Positions 6,520 through 9,692 of a DNA stretch of 9,692 nucleotides are shown one piece after another. A model generated the notes under the pieces. The model was given only the letters and a program-made list of their open reading frames with translations. It was not told the DNA's origin and did no database searches. Origin of the DNA: Erysipelotrichaceae bacterium (GTDB lineage: Bacteria > Bacillota_I > Bacilli_A > Erysipelotrichales > Erysipelotrichaceae); assembly GCA_017561615.1 (NCBI GenBank), contig JAFZBT010000104.1, positions 1-9,692 of the forward strand, given 5' to 3'. The translations under genes were made by a program, and so were the position numbers. Position 1 is the first letter of the stretch. Every line of letters begins with the position of its first letter.

Positions 6520-7803
6520 ATGACTAATGAGAAAGAGAAAAACAAGTTAACGAAAGTGGAAAGGGCATGGGTTCTTTACGACGTAGGTAACTCCGCCTTT
6601 ACCATGCTGGCCTGCTCCCTGATTCCCATCTGGTTCAAGGATCTGGCCATCGGCACGGCTCCCGGACAGATAAGTTCTGACAAGGCCACCGCCTACTATT
6701 CCATCGCCGTCGCCATTGTCACCGTCGTCGTCGCCGTCATCGGCCCGGTCTGCGGCGCCATTGCCGACCACAAGGACACCAAGAAGATCGTCTTCACCAC
6801 TGCCATGGCCTTAGGTGTCATCGGCTGCATCATCAACGGCTTTGCGACCACCTGGGTAGCCTTCATCGTCATCCACGTGCTGTCCAAGATCTTCTACAGC
6901 GCTTCGCTGACCTTCTATGACTCCATGTTAAACGACGTCACCACCGAAGATAGGATGGATGAGGTCTCCTCATACGGCTATGCATGGGGCTACATCGGCT
7001 CCTGCCTGCCCTTCATTCTGGCCATGATCGCCTACATCCTGGGCGGCGGCTTAAGCGAAGACATCATGTATTTCTCACCCAAGGTTGCCAAGATCATCGG
7101 CTTCACCGTCACCGGTGTCTGGTGGTTTTTGGTTACCGTTCCGCTGTTAAAGCACTACAAGCAGATCAACTACGTAGAGACCGAAAGAGGCGCCATCCAC
7201 AAGACCTTCGCGCAGATCTTCAATACCTTCAAGAAGATCGCCACCAAGAACAGGAAGGTCCTGTTCTTCCTGATCGCCTTCTTCCTGTACATTGACGGCG
7301 TCGGCACCATCATCGACAACTGCATCAACATCGGTACTGATTTAGGTCTGCCGACTGTCGGCCAGGTCGTCTTCCTGCTGGCGACTCAGGTCGTTGCCTG
7401 GCTTGGTTCACTGGTCTTTGCCAGACTGTCCAAGAAGTACGCAACCGTGCCGCTGATCCTCATCTGCATCTGCGGTTACTTCTGCGTCTGCGTCTACGCG
7501 CTGGCTCTGAAGACCCTGCTGGACTTCGGCATTCTCGCCTTCGGCGTCGGCTGCTTCCAGGGTTCCATCCAGTCGCTGTCCAGATCGTATTACTCCAAGA
7601 TCATTCCGGCGGAGAACTCCGGCGAATACTTCGGCATCTACGACATCTTCTCCAAGGGTGCTTCCTTCCTGGGTTCAGCTATCATCGCTGCCGTCAAGCT
7701 GATGGGCGGTTCCATCAACATCGCCGTCGCTTCCCTGGCCATCTTCTTCGCTCTGGGCTTCGTCTTCCTGAAACTCTCAGACAAGCAGCCCAAGACCGAA
7801 TAA
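6520..7803 (+). CDS. MFS transporter, UMF1 (Atg22-like) family
   Basis: A 427-residue polytopic membrane protein with about 12 membrane segments in two halves and a long central loop (about 211-245). UMF1/Atg22-like hallmarks are VLYDVGNSAF (18-27) at the first helix, an MFS motif-A-like GAIADHKDTKK (79-89) between helices 2 and 3, and QSLSRSYYSKIIP (351-363) followed by GEYFGIYDIFSKG (368-380) in the second half. Atg22 in yeast exports amino acids from the vacuole. Bacterial members are mostly uncharacterised, so the substrate is unknown; amino acid or small-metabolite export is possible. The start has a matching ribosome binding site and promoter. The gene is transcribed away from SAM hydrolase copy 2 and stands alone, ending in a hairpin at 7810-7832. 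No truncation or frameshift is seen. Confidence 0.93.
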   Translation: MTNEKEKNKLTKVERAWVLYDVGNSAFTMLACSLIPIWFKDLAIGTAPGQISSDKATAYYSIAVAIVTVVVAVIGPVCGAIADHKDTKKIVFTTAMALGVIGCIINGFATTWVAFIVIHVLSKIFYSASLTFYDSMLNDVTTEDRMDEVSSYGYAWGYIGSCLPFILAMIAYILGGGLSEDIMYFSPKVAKIIGFTVTGVWWFLVTVPLLKHYKQINYVETERGAIHKTFAQIFNTFKKIATKNRKVLFFLIAFFLYIDGVGTIIDNCINIGTDLGLPTVGQVVFLLATQVVAWLGSLVFARLSKKYATVPLILICICGYFCVCVYALALKTLLDFGILAFGVGCFQGSIQSLSRSYYSKIIPAENSGEYFGIYDIFSKGASFLGSAIIAAVKLMGGSINIAVASLAIFFALGFVFLKLSDKQPKTE

Positions 7804-7809
7804 CCGACA

Positions 7810-7832
7810 AAAGGACGTCAATGACGTCCTTT
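7810..7832 (+). terminator. Intrinsic terminator-like hairpin of the MFS gene
   Basis: AAAGGACGTC (7810-7819) pairs with GACGTCCTTT (7823-7832), a perfect 10-base stem with a 3-base loop, beginning 7 bases after the MFS stop codon. The 3' side ends in TTTCTTC, a modest T-tract. The A-run on the 5' side means it could also act on the opposite strand. Confidence 0.7.
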
Positions 7833-7850
7833 CTTCATGCCTTTACAGTA

Positions 7851-7873
7851 AAAGAACGGCGCTGCCGTTCTTT
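7851..7873 (-). terminator. Intrinsic terminator of clpB, probably bidirectional
   Basis: AAAGAACGGC (7851-7860) pairs with GCCGTTCTTT (7864-7873), a perfect 10-base stem with a 3-base loop, 4 bases after the clpB stop. Read on the minus strand it ends in TTTT, and on the plus strand in TTTC-TGTTT, so it can back up the MFS terminator as well. Confidence 0.75.
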
Positions 7874-7877
7874 CTGT

Positions 7878-9692
7878 TTATCTGATTTCGCTTACGGTGA
7901 ACTCGCCGTTTTCAAAATCCACCTGCAGAGTGGTATTGCCGTCGATGCCTTCGGAGACGATCTTGTAGGCTACCTTGGTTTCCACATTCTGCTGAATGAA
8001 TCTCTTCAGCGGACGGGCGCCGTAATTGATGTCGCTGCCTTCGCTGATGATCTCCTGCTTGGCTCTGTCGGTCAGAACCAGCCTGATGTTTCTTTCCTCA
8101 AGCCGCTTGGCAAGCAGGCCGATGAACTTGTCGACAATGCCGCCCAGAACTTCATTGGTCAGCGGATTGAAGATGACGATGTCGTCAATGCGGTTGACGA
8201 ATTCCGGCTTGAAGGTCGCCTTGACGATCTGCTCATACTCCTTCGTCTTCTTCTCCATGTCCTCTTCAAAGGCATATTCACTGCCCAGATTGGAGGTCAT
8301 GATGATGATGGTATTCTTGAAGTCGACGGTCACACCCTTGGAGTCGGTGATCCGGCCGTCATCAAGGATCTGAAGCAGGATGTTGAAGACGTCGGGATGG
8401 GCCTTTTCAATTTCGTCCAATAAGACAATTGAGTAAGGCTTTCTTCTGACCGCTTCGGTCAGCTGACCGCCTTCGTCATAGCCGACGTATCCCGGGGGAG
8501 CGCCGATCAGACGCGAGGTGGAGAACTTCTCCATGTATTCGCTCATGTCGATCCTGACGATCTTGTTCTCGTCGTCAAACAGCTGCTCGGCCAGAGCCTT
8601 GGCGACTTCCGTCTTGCCGACACCGGTAGGGCCCAGGAACAGGAAGGAACCGATGGGACGGTTGGAGTCCTGGATCTGAGCCTTGGAGCGCAGCACGGCA
8701 TTGTAGACCAGGTCAATGGCATGGTCCTGTCCGATGACCCGTTCGCTGAGCTTGTCCTTCAGGCCCAGAATCTTCTGGCGGTCAGAGGCCATCAGCTTGC
8801 TGACGGCGATGCCGGTCCAGCGGGAAACCACGCTGGCAATCAGCTGCTCATCGACGGTCTCCTGGATCAGGGCGTCCTTCTTATCGGCGTCCTTGGCCTG
8901 CTGGATCTCCTTCTCCAGGTTGGGAATGGTCTCGTAGCGGAGCCTTGCCGCTTCGTCATAGCGGGCGGAATTCTGAGCTTCCTCAAGCTCCAGCTTGGCC
9001 TTTTCCAGTTCCTCGCGGTTCTTCTTGTTGGCTTCCAGAACCTTCTTCTCTTCCTCCCACTTGGAGGAGATGGCGGTCTGCTCTTCGGTCAGGTCAGCGA
9101 TCTCCTTTTCGATCTGCGCCAGTCTTTCCCGGCTGCGGTCGTCTTCTTCCTTGGCTAAGGCGCGCTGCTCGATCTGCAGCTGCATGATCTTGCGGTTGAC
9201 CTCGTCAAGTTCATAGGGCAGCGAATCCATCTCTACTCTTAAGGAAGCGCAGGCTTCGTCGATCAGGTCAATGGCCTTGTCCGGCAGGAAACGGTCGGAG
9301 ATATAGCGGTTGGACATCGTCGCCGCCGCGATGATGGCTTCGTCCAGGATCTGGACGCCATGGTGGGCTTCAAAGCGGTCCTTCAGGCCTCTCAGGATCG
9401 AGATGGTCTCCTCAACGGAGGGTTCGTCGACCGTTACTCTCTGGAATCTTCTTTCCAGCGCCTTGTCGGTCTCGAAGTACTTGCGGTATTCGTTATAGGT
9501 GGTGGCGCCGATGCATCTGAGTTCGCCTCTGGCCAGCATCGGCTTGAGCATGTTGCCGGCATCCATCGCCCCTTCCGCCTTGCCGGCGCCGACGATGGTA
9601 TGCAGCTCGTCGATGAACAGTATGATCCTGCCCTCGCTGGTCTTTATCTCGTTCAGGACGGCTTTGAGCCTTTCCTCGAATTCGCCGCGGTA
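7878..9692 (-). CDS. clpB: ATP-dependent disaggregase ClpB, 5' part missing
   Basis: ClpB is a hexameric AAA+ chaperone that pulls polypeptides out of aggregates together with DnaK. The window holds the last 604 codons; the frame is open from the edge, where the first residue is the NBD1 pore-loop tyrosine of YRGEFEERL (Tyr251 in E. coli). The N-domain and NBD1 Walker A are therefore outside. Visible (numbered from the edge) are NBD1 Walker B ILFIDE (24-29), a coiled-coil middle domain (about 155-270) rich in Glu, Lys and Leu, NBD2 Walker A GPTGVGKT (354-361), pore loop GYVGYDEGG (401-409), Walker [11 protein letters not shown] (423-432), sensor-1 TSNLGS (466-471), arginine finger in FVNRIDD (Arg501) and sensor-2 GARPLKR (558-564). 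The full-length middle domain and absence of a UVR motif favour ClpB over ClpC or ClpE. The promoter and any CIRCE or CtsR site would lie beyond the right edge. Confidence 0.96.
   Translation of the reverse strand, partial: YRGEFEERLKAVLNEIKTSEGRIILFIDELHTIVGAGKAEGAMDAGNMLKPMLARGELRCIGATTYNEYRKYFETDKALERRFQRVTVDEPSVEETISILRGLKDRFEAHHGVQILDEAIIAAATMSNRYISDRFLPDKAIDLIDEACASLRVEMDSLPYELDEVNRKIMQLQIEQRALAKEEDDRSRERLAQIEKEIADLTEEQTAISSKWEEEKKVLEANKKNREELEKAKLELEEAQNSARYDEAARLRYETIPNLEKEIQQAKDADKKDALIQETVDEQLIASVVSRWTGIAVSKLMASDRQKILGLKDKLSERVIGQDHAIDLVYNAVLRSKAQIQDSNRPIGSFLFLGPTGVGKTEVAKALAEQLFDDENKIVRIDMSEYMEKFSTSRLIGAPPGYVGYDEGGQLTEAVRRKPYSIVLLDEIEKAHPDVFNILLQILDDGRITDSKGVTVDFKNTIIIMTSNLGSEYAFEEDMEKKTKEYEQIVKATFKPEFVNRIDDIVIFNPLTNEVLGGIVDKFIGLLAKRLEERNIRLVLTDRAKQEIISEGSDINYGARPLKRFIQQNVETKVAYKIVSEGIDGNTTLQVDFENGEFTVSEIR

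Noticed and set aside
9310..9566. ATG at 9566 as the start of a short Clp protein
   Set aside because: The frame stays open to the window edge and the upstream 42 codons encode typical ClpB NBD1 sequence including Walker B, so the ATG is internal.

Overview
The window looks like chromosomal DNA from a Bacillota (Firmicutes) bacterium of moderate G+C. The grounds are strong GGAGG-type ribosome binding sites, sigma-A-like promoters, an ECF (energy-coupling factor) vitamin/nutrient transporter with a fused double ATPase, a PepV-type dipeptidase and a bacterial ClpB. An Erysipelotrichia- or Clostridia-like host is a guess only; nothing here fixes the genus. No RNA genes, insertion sequences, CRISPR arrays or phage genes were seen. 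Gene density is high and the longest stretch without a gene is 193 bases.

Left and central part (1-6326, all on the minus strand). Read in transcription order, a free-standing S-adenosyl-L-methionine (SAM) hydrolase gene (5460-6326) comes first, then a 174-base gap holding a good promoter and a structured leader. A tightly packed five-gene operon follows: a membrane S component (4722-5285), a fused EcfA-EcfA ATPase (2975-4684), the EcfT transmembrane protein (2119-2982), an M20/PepV-like metallopeptidase (791-2131) and a second SAM hydrolase (1-789, running off the left edge). The last four genes overlap or are one base apart. Both SAM hydrolases keep the Asp-Arg-His triad that separates hydrolases from SAM-dependent halogenases.

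Right part. A divergent UMF1/Atg22-like MFS transporter (6520-7803, plus strand) shares a 193-base intergenic region with the upstream SAM hydrolase. It meets a convergent clpB (7878-9692, minus strand, running off the right edge at the NBD1 pore-loop tyrosine). Two strong hairpins lie between them.

How the genes may work together (inference). A complete ECF transporter flanked by two SAM hydrolases, with a dipeptidase in the operon, suggests a salvage or homeostasis module around SAM, methionine or adenosine. The transporter could bring in a substrate that the hydrolase splits to methionine and adenosine, while the peptidase frees amino acids from imported or internal dipeptides. The leader before the S component can form a loop-tail pseudoknot that excludes a second hairpin near the ribosome binding site. 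That makes it a candidate cis-regulatory RNA and the most interesting non-coding signal in the window.
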